From the NCBI RefSeq assembly GCF_030930995.1, contig NZ_CP133217.1, forward strand, positions 1,426,001 through 1,490,000: a stretch of DNA of 64,000 nucleotides, read 5' to 3'. The translations under genes and the position numbers were made by a program. This DNA comes from Thiothrix subterranea (GTDB lineage: Bacteria; Pseudomonadota; Gammaproteobacteria; Thiotrichales; Thiotrichaceae). Below are positions 32,983 to 40,616 of this stretch, piece after piece. Within the stretch, counting starts at the first letter, position 1; every line of letters begins with the position of its first letter. Below the pieces are notes generated by a model, which was given only the letters and a program-made list of their open reading frames with translations, had not been told where the DNA came from and did not search any database.

Positions 32983-33122
32983 CATCGACAAGGCGGCACT
33001 GGTGTACGGTCAGATGAATGAACCACCCGGCAACCGTCTGCGCGTCGCGTTGACTGGTCTGATGATGAAGGCTGCACTGGATGCTAAGCGGTCACTGAGT
33101 TTCGACGAGTCCGCAAAAAACA
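32983..33122 (+). pseudogene. Chimeric relic of atpD and atpC
   Basis: Bases 32983-33063 match an internal stretch of atpD with a handful of differences ([17 protein letters not shown] is readable). After a few unrelated bases the sequence jumps to the end of atpC and the noncoding DNA behind it (CGGTCACTGAGTTTCGAC, then GTCCGCAAAAAACA). The 1.1 kb between these parts in the real operon is missing. The relic is not a gene; it marks a duplication and deletion at the right edge of the methylase segment. Confidence 0.85.
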
Positions 33123-33990
33123 AAATATCCACCAAGAATGAGGGCGTGGCGGTTTCAAACCAATAAGGTAGGAATTCCTTGCCTTTGGAAATAAACAGCA
33201 GTACATCAAACGGGTTATAAACACTCTCCCCCATCCAGTTATAGCCGTTGTACCAGGAACGTACCAGCGACATATCCGCGCCTTGCAAATGTTCGCCGAA
33301 ATGTCGTTCCAACTCGGTTTGGGTATAACCGCACAACGCGCTGTAACGCGGGTCGAGGGTAATATCTTCCAAGTTATTCAAGCCACTGAACAGCGATACT
33401 TTGGAAAATTTGCTCACCCCCGTGAGGAAAGCAAAGCGGATATAGGCATCGTTGTCTTTGATTACCGAATACAAATTGCGTAAACCATTGCGCATTTCCG
33501 CTGCCACACTGCTGTCGGTGATATTGTCGAGAAGCGGTTTGTCGTATTCATCCACTAAAATAACGACATTGCTTCCATATTTATCCTTAGCTTTGCGGAT
33601 AAGTTCAGCGAAACAGCCAGACAGACTTTTTTCTTCACAGGTAATGCCGAGTCGTTGCTGATTAATACGTAACAATTCACCGATTTTTTCGTTCAGTTCC
33701 GCTCGGTTGGCTAATTGCCCCGAACCAAAGCTGATTGCAATCACTGGGTATTGCACCGCCCAATCCCAATGCGGGTGGATGTGCAAACCCTGAAATAATG
33801 CCTCATTACCCGCAAATAACTGATGCAAAGTGTCTACCAACAAGGATTTCCCGAAACGGCGCGGGCGTGAGAGAAAGTAATACGAACCCTTATCAAGCAA
33901 TGTTTGAATGTGAGCGGTTTTATCCACATACACGCAATCATCCGCCATGATTTTTGCGAGAGTGCTGATGCCGATAGGTAACTTCTTCAT
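33010..33990 (-). pseudogene. AAA-ATPase-like protein (PF09820 type), C-terminally truncated
   Basis: The start has MKKLPIGISTLAKIMADD and YVDKTAHIQTLLDKG, Walker A as SRPRRFGKSLL and Walker B as VVILVDEYDKPLLDN. These mark the AAA-ATPase/PD-(D/E)XK_9 family, normally 510-560 residues. Homology ends at about residue 288 ([13 protein letters not shown]), exactly where the atpC-like relic begins at 33122. The last 38 codons are antisense relic DNA. The C-terminal nuclease-like domain is absent, so it is probably nonfunctional. Confidence 0.85.
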
Positions 33991-34051
33991 GTGCAGCGCC
34001 TGCCGTGGGTGATAGGGGCATTATAGCGGGTTTTGCGGTTGACCACGCTGC

Positions 34052-34366
34052 TTAGAAAAAGGCTTTATCTTGTTCCCACATCACATTTTTCTGCTTAGCG
34101 ATGGCAGCTTTCAGCAATTCTAACAAGGGGTAAGCGCGGACATTGCTGCTGACAGCGGAATCTTCAGCATCTTGCTTGCTGGCGTCGTCGCTCTGGCTGG
34201 CTTGCGCTTTTAAGGCGGCTTCAAGACATTGCAGCGCTGTTGCCACGTCCTCGGCACGGATGGCGCTGGGGATTGTGCCACTATGCCCCATCATGCGAAT
34301 CAGGGCTTTCGCATCCTTTTCAAACATGGAAACACTGGCGGCGGCGGGGCTGGTGAAGCGGATCAT
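34052..34366 (-). CDS. DUF1840-family protein
   Basis: 104 residues from the ATG at 34366 (MIRFTSPAAASVSMFEKDAK); a longer start at 34405 is less likely because family members begin at MI(T/R)F. MMGHSGTIPSAIRAEDVATAL is the conserved core. The function is unknown; it occurs widely in beta- and gammaproteobacteria. An operator-like palindrome cluster begins 55 bases upstream. Confidence 0.82.
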   Translation of the reverse strand: MIRFTSPAAASVSMFEKDAKALIRMMGHSGTIPSAIRAEDVATALQCLEAALKAQASQSDDASKQDAEDSAVSSNVRAYPLLELLKAAIAKQKNVMWEQDKAFF

Positions 34367-34420
34367 GGCTTGCTCCTTGTCAAAATCACAAAAGTCATCT
34401 GCCAATCATATACCGAAAGC

Positions 34421-34476
34421 CTGTCACACTGGCAGATTTGTCAGCCACTGACAGGATACCTGTCGTTTTCTGACAG
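34421..34476 (+). promoter_or_regulatory. Cluster of CTGACAG/CTGTCAG palindromes (candidate enhancer site, copy 1)
   Basis: Three interlocking dyads are visible: TGTCAG-CCA-CTGACA, GACAGG-ATA-CCTGTC and CTGTCGTTTTCTGACAG. The last is repeated exactly upstream of copy 2. It ends 84 bases before the sigma-54 promoter at 34561, a normal distance for an activator site. It may also control the divergent DUF1840 gene. Confidence 0.6.
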
Positions 34477-34560
34477 CATTGCCAAGGTAGTGAGTGGGCA
34501 GGTGTTTAGCGAAAATCAGAAAATTTATAATTATCAATGGTTTATATTTTTAGTGGGCGT

Positions 34561-34576
34561 TGGCACAAGGGTTGCA
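34561..34576 (+). promoter_or_regulatory. Sigma-54 promoter, copy 1
   Basis: TGGCACAAGGGTTGCA matches the sigma-54 consensus TGGCACGRNNNTTGCW at every defined position except one, with exact -24/-12 spacing. The predicted start is near 34587. Confidence 0.85.
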
Positions 34577-34586
34577 ATAGTCCTTT

Positions 34587-34729
34587 CAGTCAGAACAGCG
34601 AAACAACAACAAGTATTTATCAGCAAGCCCCAAGAGGCAGAGAGCAGGCTTAAACATTAATAACAATAACTTGCCTGACCATGCTTCGACTCCTCTAACC
34701 CCCGGCTCAATAGCGGGGGTATTTATTTT
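34587..34729 (+). ncRNA. Candidate sigma-54-dependent small RNA, copy 1
   Basis: About 142 nt from the predicted start to the T-tract. It contains two runs of ARN triplets, AACAACAACAAG and AATAACAATAAC, of the kind Hfq binds on its distal face. A stem pairs CAGGC with GCCTG and displays the second run in its loop. There is a C/U-rich stretch with CTCCTC, complementary to ribosome-binding sites. It ends in an intrinsic terminator (CCCCCG...CGGGGG, tail TATTTATTTTT). No reading frame of note. I do not recognise the family; the organisation recalls CrcZ-type RNAs. It could instead be a leader. Confidence 0.62.
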
Positions 34730-34730
34730 T

Positions 34731-35105
34731 CTAGTTGGATGTTCGCTGATACCCAGCAATTTCCAGCAAAACATCCGCCAGTGAAGGCTCGTGGCTATCG
34801 CGAATAATTTCACCGTCATGCTTGTGGTGCGAAAACGTCGCCACCTGCTGATGATGCGGCGCATTATCGTAACGAAAAATCATCGTTTGACTGGCATCCA
34901 TGTATTGATAACGATACTTCACCTTACCCGCATGGTCGGTATTTTTGACTTCGGCAAAGTCCAATCTGTCGCCTCCATCAAACACGATAGAGCCCGCGAT
35001 ATAGCCTTGCCTGTTATTGTAAAGGGTTTTGCGAAGTGACAAGTTTTGCGTGTTTGGAACAGTTTGCAGCACTTGCTCGATTTGTGCGAAATAGGCTTCG
35101 ATCAT
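34731..35105 (-). CDS. DUF6516/TumE-like toxin
   Basis: 124 residues. The conserved segments GYIAGSIVFDGGDRLDFAEVK, KVKYRYQYMD and IFRYDNAPHH match the DUF6516 family, toxins of TumE-type pairs. The start overlaps the antitoxin gene stop as ATGA. The stop codon lies at the edge of repeat copy 1. The mechanism is not established for most members. Confidence 0.72.
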   Translation of the reverse strand: MIEAYFAQIEQVLQTVPNTQNLSLRKTLYNNRQGYIAGSIVFDGGDRLDFAEVKNTDHAGKVKYRYQYMDASQTMIFRYDNAPHHQQVATFSHHKHDGEIIRDSHEPSLADVLLEIAGYQRTSN

Positions 35106-35410
35106 TGCAATGCCTGCAACTGCTGCTGATTGTCGCGCAACATTTCATACAACCCCGACCACAACATATAGTCTTCGCTATCATCCACAGCGCCTTGTTC
35201 AAACTGACGGTAGAACACGTCAGATGGCATCTGGTATTGTTCTTCAAATTTTTTCAAATCCAGACGCAAATTCAAAATACCCCGTTTCAATTCATGCACC
35301 TGAAACGCGATGATGTTCTGGGCGAAAGTCTCCTGATCCGCGACTTGGGACATTAACAGACGTAAACGTTGCGCAGTGGCAGGTTGTACGTTCAACTCTA
35401 AATTTAACAT
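35102..35410 (-). CDS. Putative antitoxin partner of the DUF6516 protein
   Basis: 102 residues from the ATG at 35410 (MLNLELNVQ); longer starts at 35449 or 35416 exist. The region HELKRGILNLRLDLKKFEEQ and EDYMLWSGLYEMLRDN recurs in small proteins encoded before DUF6516 genes. Gene order (antitoxin first, 4-base overlap) fits a toxin-antitoxin operon. The call rests on context and pattern memory. Confidence 0.6.
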   Translation of the reverse strand: MLNLELNVQPATAQRLRLLMSQVADQETFAQNIIAFQVHELKRGILNLRLDLKKFEEQYQMPSDVFYRQFEQGAVDDSEDYMLWSGLYEMLRDNQQQLQALQ

Positions 35411-35523
35411 GATCATCGCCTCCGTTAGCAGACTTGCTGTGATAAGCATAATCCATAAAGACCGCCCGAACCAGCCGATAGATCAGGCCGTAATGACTCC
35501 AATTCCACGTGGCCCAGTCACCT

Positions 35524-35561
35524 CTGTCACACTCTGCCGCCACCCTGTCGTTTTCTGACAG
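35524..35561 (+). promoter_or_regulatory. CTGTCG-N4-CTGACAG dyad (candidate enhancer site, copy 2)
   Basis: CTGTCGTTTTCTGACAG plus the following GCATTGCCAAG is identical to copy 1. A further CTGTCAC half-site lies upstream. It ends 86 bases before the second sigma-54 promoter. The intervening sequence has diverged much more, so this block looks conserved by selection. Confidence 0.58.
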
Positions 35562-35647
35562 CATTGCCAAGCCAATGCCTAGCACTCTTTCCCGCCAAAA
35601 ACAGTCTCAGGCAATATTATCAATAACTTAATAATAATCATCAACGT

Positions 35648-35663
35648 TGGCACAAGGGTTGCA
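35648..35663 (+). promoter_or_regulatory. Sigma-54 promoter, copy 2
   Basis: The same TGGCACAAGGGTTGCA as copy 1; predicted transcription start near 35674, about 200 bases before the speA ATG. Confidence 0.85.
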
Positions 35664-35673
35664 ATAGTTCTTT

Positions 35674-35815
35674 CAGTCAGAACAGCGAAACAACAACAAG
35701 TATTTATCAGCAAGCCCCAAGAGGCAGAGAGCAGGCTTAAACATTAATAACAATAACTTGCCTGACCATGCTTCGACTCCTCTAACCCCCGGCTCAATAG
35801 CGGGGGTATTTATTT
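35674..35815 (+). ncRNA. Candidate sigma-54-dependent small RNA, copy 2 (or speA leader)
   Basis: The same transcript as copy 1, with both ARN runs and the CCCCCG/CGGGGG terminator at 35786-35806 followed by TATTTATTTT. Because speA begins 62 bases past the terminator, read-through could make this a speA attenuator leader. Copy 1 has no such gene behind it on this strand, which favours a free small RNA. Confidence 0.6.
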
Positions 35816-35877
35816 TGGCAACTTTTCTAGTATCCTGCACACCTTAAAACCGTGCCATCCACGCCAGCAGGAATACC

Positions 35878-37779
35878 ATGTATACCCACAACACTTGGAA
35901 CATTGAAGCCGCCCGTCGCCTATACAGCATCCAGCATTGGGGTGATGGCTATTTCGACATAAATGCCGCTGGCAATGTCGCCATGTGCGTCCCCGGCAAC
36001 CCAGCGCAGCAAGTCGATTTACACGCCCTCGCGATGCGCGTCCATAACGAAGACGGAATGCGTTTCCCGCTGTTAGTACGTTTCGTCAATGTCTTGCACG
36101 ATCGGGTGCAACGCTTGCAGGGGGCATTCAACCAAGCGATTGCCGATTGCGGGCAAAGCAGCCAATACACCGCAATTTACCCCATCAAAGTCAACCAGCA
36201 ACGTAGCGTCGTTCAAGAAATCCTCAAAGGTGGCGGTACACAAGTCGGTTTGGAAGCGGGCAGCAAACCCGAACTCATGGCGGTGCTCGGTTCAGCCCCC
36301 ACCGGCAGCACCATTATTTGTAATGGCTACAAAGACCGCGAATATTTGCGCCTCGCCTTGATCGGGCGTCAAATGGGACACCGCATTTTCATCGTGGTGG
36401 AAAAACCCTCGGAACTCGCCGAAACGCTCGAAGAAGCCACTAAACTTGGCATCGAACCATTACTTGGCATCCGCACCCGCTTGTACACCTTAGGCAAAGG
36501 CAAGTGGCAAAACACCGGCGGCGAAAAATCCAAATTCGGGCTTTCCGCCGCGCAAGCTTTGCACATGATTGAGCAATTGCAAGCCGCTGGGAAACTCGAT
36601 TGCCTGCAATTGCTGCACTTTCACATGGGGTCGCAGATTGCCAATATTCAGGATATTCAACGCGGAATGCGTGAAGCCAGCCGGTATTTTGCGGAATTGC
36701 ATCGTTTGGGCGCAAACATTCGCGTGGTCGATGTCGGCGGCGGGTTGGGCGTGGATTACGACGGCTCCCGTTCGCGCAACGAATGCTCAATCAACTACAG
36801 TTTGCAGGAATACGCTAATACCATCGTGCGCAGCGTGCAGGACGTGTGCGAAGAATACGAACTGCCGTTTCCCGATTTTATCTCTGAATCCGGGCGCGGT
36901 TTAAGCGCCCATCACGCGGTATTAATCACCAACGTTATCGACACTGACCCCGAACAGCCGGAAGTGCAGCCGACGTTAAGTGAGCCGGATGATGATGACC
37001 CGATGATCTTACACAATCTGTTCCGCTTGTATCACAACCGTAAGCGCTTGCCGCCGTCGGAAATCTACCACGACGCGGCGTATTGGTTAGACGATGCCCA
37101 CGGCATGTACGCGCACGGTTCCATCGACCTCAATCAGCGGGCTAGGGCGGAAGAATTCCATCGTGCAATTTGCCGTAAATTGCTCAGCCAGCCAGAGTTG
37201 TTTGAAGCCTTAGAGCCGGAAATTCAAACCAGCTTGCAGGAAAAGTTGGCGGATAAGTATTTCTGCAATTTCTCGCTGTTCCAGTCCATGCCGGATGCGT
37301 GGGCAATCGAGCAGATTTTCCCGATCATGCCGCTGCACCGCTTGCAGGAAAACCCGGATCGGCGCGTCACCCTGCAAGATTTAACTTGCGATTCCGACGG
37401 CACGGTGTCGACTTATGTGGAAAGTGGGCGCTTGGCAAGCACGTTGGCGTTGCATTCGTTGCAAAAAAATCAGCCGTATTTGCTGGGGATTTTCATGGTG
37501 GGCGCGTATCAGGAAATCCTCGGTGATTTGCATAACCTGTTTGGCGACACCGATTCCATCAATGTGGAATTGTTGCCGGATGGCAGTTACAAGCTATCTG
37601 AACCGGAGCGTGGTGACACCATTGATGAGCTATTGCGCTATGTGCATTTCGAGCCGAAAGACTTGCTGGCGCAATGCCGTCGCAAACTCGCCGCCGCCGT
37701 TGACGATTCTGAGCGACAAAAAATGTTATTGCGTGAAATAGAAGCAGGTTTAATCGGTTATACTTATCTCGAAGATTAA
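35878..37779 (+). CDS. speA: Biosynthetic arginine decarboxylase
   Basis: 633 residues. The PLP-binding lysine is in AIYPIKVNQQRSVVQEI. The HFHMGSQIANIQDI, VDVGGGLGVDYDGS and FISESGRGLSAHHA segments are typical of SpeA. It makes agmatine from arginine, the first step to putrescine. A CAGGAAT ribosome site precedes the ATG. Confidence 0.97.
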   Translation: MYTHNTWNIEAARRLYSIQHWGDGYFDINAAGNVAMCVPGNPAQQVDLHALAMRVHNEDGMRFPLLVRFVNVLHDRVQRLQGAFNQAIADCGQSSQYTAIYPIKVNQQRSVVQEILKGGGTQVGLEAGSKPELMAVLGSAPTGSTIICNGYKDREYLRLALIGRQMGHRIFIVVEKPSELAETLEEATKLGIEPLLGIRTRLYTLGKGKWQNTGGEKSKFGLSAAQALHMIEQLQAAGKLDCLQLLHFHMGSQIANIQDIQRGMREASRYFAELHRLGANIRVVDVGGGLGVDYDGSRSRNECSINYSLQEYANTIVRSVQDVCEEYELPFPDFISESGRGLSAHHAVLITNVIDTDPEQPEVQPTLSEPDDDDPMILHNLFRLYHNRKRLPPSEIYHDAAYWLDDAHGMYAHGSIDLNQRARAEEFHRAICRKLLSQPELFEALEPEIQTSLQEKLADKYFCNFSLFQSMPDAWAIEQIFPIMPLHRLQENPDRRVTLQDLTCDSDGTVSTYVESGRLASTLALHSLQKNQPYLLGIFMVGAYQEILGDLHNLFGDTDSINVELLPDGSYKLSEPERGDTIDELLRYVHFEPKDLLAQCRRKLAAAVDDSERQKMLLREIEAGLIGYTYLED

Positions 37780-37800
37780 TTCGGGGCAAATAGGAAAATC

Positions 37801-38505
37801 ATGGAATACGTATTATTAGGCGTACTGTTGTTAGGCGCGGTGTTGTTTTTGTTGGGTTGGTTGGTCATGGCGGTGCTGTGTTTCCAGCGGCATCCGATCA
37901 CGGGATTGCTGGCATTGATTCCGGCGGTGAATTTGTTGGCCTTGCCTGCGATGTGGCATCGGGTCGGCGGTTGGGTCATTACCAGCTTTATCGGCGTGTT
38001 ATTGGCAGCGGTAGCCTGGTTTGCGGGGGCGAATCAGCACGTTTATCGCCATGCACATGCGCTGGGGATGAATGTGTCGGCGCCGGTGAGTGCCGAATCG
38101 CCAGCGGTGGAAATACCCGCCGCCGCCGCGCCGGTCACGCATACTATCGACATTCCACCCAGTGTGCGTACTGAGCAGCCAGCGGTTGCCGCCGCGCCTG
38201 TTGCTGCGCCCGCTCCCGCGCCCAAACCGGCGGATGTGTTGGCAGGGGCGAAAAGTTTACCGGCTAACGCTTTATACCACGTGGTGTTCAAGCCGATTGA
38301 GCTGGGCAAATTGTCGGACAATATCGGGCAATACGTGCGCATTACGCAAAAAGACGGGCGCAAGCGTGAAGGCAAGCTTATTACGACTTCTGCCAGTGAG
38401 ATGGGTTTGGAAGAGCGCTTGGAGGGTGGCACGGTGACGCGCACTTTGAAAACTGCTGACATCCGCGAGGTGGCTGTTATGACACACGAACAAGGCAAGG
38501 AGTAA
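37801..38505 (+). CDS. Membrane protein with a soluble Sm-like C-terminal region
   Basis: 234 residues. Two or three membrane helices fill residues 1-80. A Pro/Ala-rich linker (about 95-145) follows. The last 75 residues (IGQYVRITQKDGRKREGKLI, GGTVTRTLKTADIREVAV) have a beta pattern like Sm/RNA-binding or SH3 barrels. No family is recognised. It follows speA by 21 bases and precedes ycgL by 4, suggesting one transcript. Confidence 0.6.
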   Translation: MEYVLLGVLLLGAVLFLLGWLVMAVLCFQRHPITGLLALIPAVNLLALPAMWHRVGGWVITSFIGVLLAAVAWFAGANQHVYRHAHALGMNVSAPVSAESPAVEIPAAAAPVTHTIDIPPSVRTEQPAVAAAPVAAPAPAPKPADVLAGAKSLPANALYHVVFKPIELGKLSDNIGQYVRITQKDGRKREGKLITTSASEMGLEERLEGGTVTRTLKTADIREVAVMTHEQGKE

Positions 38506-38509
38506 CGCC

Positions 38510-38758
38510 ATGCAATGCTACGTTTACCGCAGTCGGCGCAAACAGGGTTCATTCCTGTTTCTGCCGGAAAGGGATAATTTTGCGCGAGTCCCTGAGGTTT
38601 TATTGAAGATTTTTGGCGTGCCTGAATTTTCGTTCGAGTTTTTTCTGGATGATGAGCGCCAGTTGCAATTTAACATTGCTGCCAGCGAAGTGCGGCGCGT
38701 GATGCAGGAGAATGGTTTTTTCTTGCAATTGCCGCCGAATGAAGAGTTGGCTTGCTGA
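38510..38758 (+). CDS. ycgL: YcgL-domain protein
   Basis: 82 residues matching the YcgL family: MQCYVYRSRRKQGSFLFLP, PEVLLKIFGVPEF and a terminal GFFLQLPPNEE. Small cytoplasmic protein of unknown role found across gammaproteobacteria. Its TGA shares a base with the hipA start. Confidence 0.85.
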   Translation: MQCYVYRSRRKQGSFLFLPERDNFARVPEVLLKIFGVPEFSFEFFLDDERQLQFNIAASEVRRVMQENGFFLQLPPNEELAC

Positions 38759-40005
38759 TGCAAGTGCTACCTTCCAATGAACTAGCGGTTTGGAATCTGG
38801 CTGACCCGAAGAATCCTACGCGGGTGGGTACGGCATTGTTTGCACTGGGCGGGCGTGGGGTTGCTTTTGCCTACGATGATAGTTGGTTGGCAAATGGCTA
38901 CCCGTTGTCGGGCGATATGCCGTTGCAACGCACTGTACTGACACCCACGGTACGTGATCGGCTGTTTGGGGCGTTGGATGATGCCATGCCTGACCGTTGG
39001 GGCGAGCGGGCAATCCGTTTCATTGATAATCCGCCACGGGCAACAGCTTTGGACTTTCTGTATTACGCGGGGGATCACCGTTTCGGGGCATTGGGGTTTT
39101 CGGTTGAGCAATCCCGCTATGTGCCGCATCGGGGCGAGCCATTGCCGAGTGCTGATTCGATTCACGCTTTGCAGGCATTGATTGAGCGGATTGATGCGAA
39201 TGAACCGCTGACCGAGCAGGAAAAGCTGATTGCGGGAACGACCAAAACGATGGGCGGGGCGCACCCCAAAGCCTTGGTGACGATGGCGGGCAAGGATTGG
39301 ATTGCCAAATTCCCGCGTGGAGCAAACATTGACCTTGGTTTGATTGAACATGCGTCGTTGAGATTAGCGGCGCAAGCGGGTATTACTGTGGCGCATTCGG
39401 TGGCATTGCCCGGACTGTTTGGGCATGTGGTGGCGGTTGAACGCTTTGACCGACGGGTAAACCAGCGTTTGCGTACCCTTTCTGCCAAAACGGTGTTGTT
39501 GGCGGGGGTGGGGTTTGGTGCGCCGCTGGATGAGTTGAGCTATGGGGCGATGGCAGCGTTTGTGTTGCAAGCGGGGGCGGTGGATGTGCAAGCGCAGCAG
39601 CGGGCGGAGTTGTTTCGGCGGATGGCGTTCAATATCCTGATTGAGAATTCTGACGATCACGAAAAGAATCATGCGTTTGTGTTTGATGCGGGATTTTGGT
39701 CGCTTGCGCCTGCTTTTGATGTGTTGCCGAATACGTCAAACGCGGGTTATCAGCAGATGGGGGTTGGCAAGCAGGGGGCGTTGGGGACATTGGATAATGC
39801 GCTGTCGGAATGTGGTTTGTTTGGGTTGAGCCGTGAGCAGGCGATTGAAGAGTGGTTCAAGGTGGCGGCGGTGGTGGCGGAATGGGATCAGGTTTTCGCC
39901 AGTCTTGGAGTGTCGGGTAAAGATATTGGGTATTTGCGGACATTCATTGATCAGCCGGAGCGTAAGGCGATGCGGTTACGCTCGGCTTTGGATGGGATTC
40001 GCTAA
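38758..40005 (+). CDS. hipA: HipA-family serine/threonine kinase (lone)
   Basis: 415 residues from the ATG at 38758, which overlaps the ycgL stop as TGATG; the upstream TTG is unlikely. The N-subdomain includes DPKNPTRVGTALF and the kinase core GGAHPKALV, ENSDDHEKNHAF (catalytic loop) and LAPAFDVLPN. HipA kinases phosphorylate glutamyl-tRNA synthetase and cause growth arrest. No hipB-like antitoxin gene is adjacent: ycgL occupies that place. Confidence 0.88.
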   Translation: MQVLPSNELAVWNLADPKNPTRVGTALFALGGRGVAFAYDDSWLANGYPLSGDMPLQRTVLTPTVRDRLFGALDDAMPDRWGERAIRFIDNPPRATALDFLYYAGDHRFGALGFSVEQSRYVPHRGEPLPSADSIHALQALIERIDANEPLTEQEKLIAGTTKTMGGAHPKALVTMAGKDWIAKFPRGANIDLGLIEHASLRLAAQAGITVAHSVALPGLFGHVVAVERFDRRVNQRLRTLSAKTVLLAGVGFGAPLDELSYGAMAAFVLQAGAVDVQAQQRAELFRRMAFNILIENSDDHEKNHAFVFDAGFWSLAPAFDVLPNTSNAGYQQMGVGKQGALGTLDNALSECGLFGLSREQAIEEWFKVAAVVAEWDQVFASLGVSGKDIGYLRTFIDQPERKAMRLRSALDGIR

Positions 40006-40024
40006 TCTTTGCTCGTTGGGATTT

Positions 40025-40249
40025 TCACGCCCACGATATGTCCAATTGTTTGTGTGTGTTTGCACAGTCACGCAGGTACAAATTGATAAGGCTCTGATAA
40101 GGAATGCCTTTATCGTCTGCCATCGCTTTAAAGTAATCCACGGTATCTTGGTCTATACGGATGGTGATTTGTTGCTTCATCCGTTTAGCATAGGGATTTT
40201 TGATGGCGTTTGAAAAATCATAAGTTTCACGCATGGCGACCACCTTCAT
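40025..40249 (-). CDS. brnA: BrnA-like antitoxin
   Basis: 74 residues from the ATG at 40249, overlapping the brnT end by 23 bases; a later ATG at 40234 is nearly as good. KNPYAKRMKQQITIRIDQDT is a ribbon-helix-helix start and GIPYQSLINLYLRDCA the conserved helix. It should bind BrnT and repress its own promoter. Confidence 0.82.
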   Translation of the reverse strand: MKVVAMRETYDFSNAIKNPYAKRMKQQITIRIDQDTVDYFKAMADDKGIPYQSLINLYLRDCANTHKQLDISWA

Positions 40250-40523
40250 ATTGCCGTCGTTCAAATTTGTCTGCTTTTCGTGCGGAAATGATACGGATCG
40301 TGTCGTGATCACGTTCACAGTGGCAGACAACTAACAGCCGTGAATACGCACTGACCCCCATCAAAATGAAGCGTTCTTCGCCTTCCGAGTGATCTGGGTC
40401 GGGGATAAGAAGACCAAAATCATCGGCAAACACAGATTCCGCCTCTTTGAAGGAGATACCATTGTGCTTTTTCTGGTTTAGGATGTTTTTGCGTTCATCC
40501 CACTCAAATTTCAGGCTGCTCAT
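40227..40523 (-). CDS. brnT: BrnT ribonuclease toxin
   Basis: 98 residues with the BrnT pattern: KFEWDERKNILNQKKHNGISFKEA, DPDHSEGEERFILMG and IRIISARKADKFER. RelE-like RNase that blocks translation. Toxin-first order is normal for brnTA. Confidence 0.88.
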   Translation of the reverse strand: MSSLKFEWDERKNILNQKKHNGISFKEAESVFADDFGLLIPDPDHSEGEERFILMGVSAYSRLLVVCHCERDHDTIRIISARKADKFERRQYEGGRHA

Positions 40524-40531
40524 GATTTCAT

Positions 40532-40559
40532 AGTATAATTACATTGTAGTGCTGCGCAA
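40532..40559 (-). promoter_or_regulatory. Candidate brnTA promoter
   Basis: On the minus strand TTGCGC (-35) and TATACT (-10) are 16 bases apart, with the -10 about 9 bases before the brnT ATG. A near-leaderless or very short 5' UTR would result. Confidence 0.45.
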
Positions 40560-40616
40560 GAGCAAAATTTGTATGCCCACTAATTAACTTTAGAGATTTA
40601 AAATTGCTAATGTCTA

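Larger units (their letters stand above)
34559..34730 (+). repeat. 172-bp direct repeat, copy 1
   Basis: Identical to 35646-35816 apart from one base in TCCTTTC versus TTCTTTC and the very end. The unit spans a sigma-54 promoter, a short transcribed region and a terminator. It ends where the toxin gene stop codon begins. Confidence 0.96.
35646..35816 (+). repeat. 172-bp direct repeat, copy 2
   Basis: The second copy of the unit at 34559, offset by 1,087 bases, immediately upstream of speA. Confidence 0.96.

Noticed and set aside
32855-33166. Plus-strand ORF of 103 codons with ATP synthase beta-like residues
   Set aside because: It is the atpD/atpC relic read through foreign flanks; no start site or conserved full-length product.
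34559-35816. Direct repeats as ends of an insertion sequence or a CRISPR-like array
   Set aside because: Only two copies, no transposase or terminal inverted repeats, and the repeat is explained by promoter and terminator parts.
35674-35877. A known riboswitch class upstream of speA
   Set aside because: I see no conserved riboswitch core; an attenuator is possible but unsupported.
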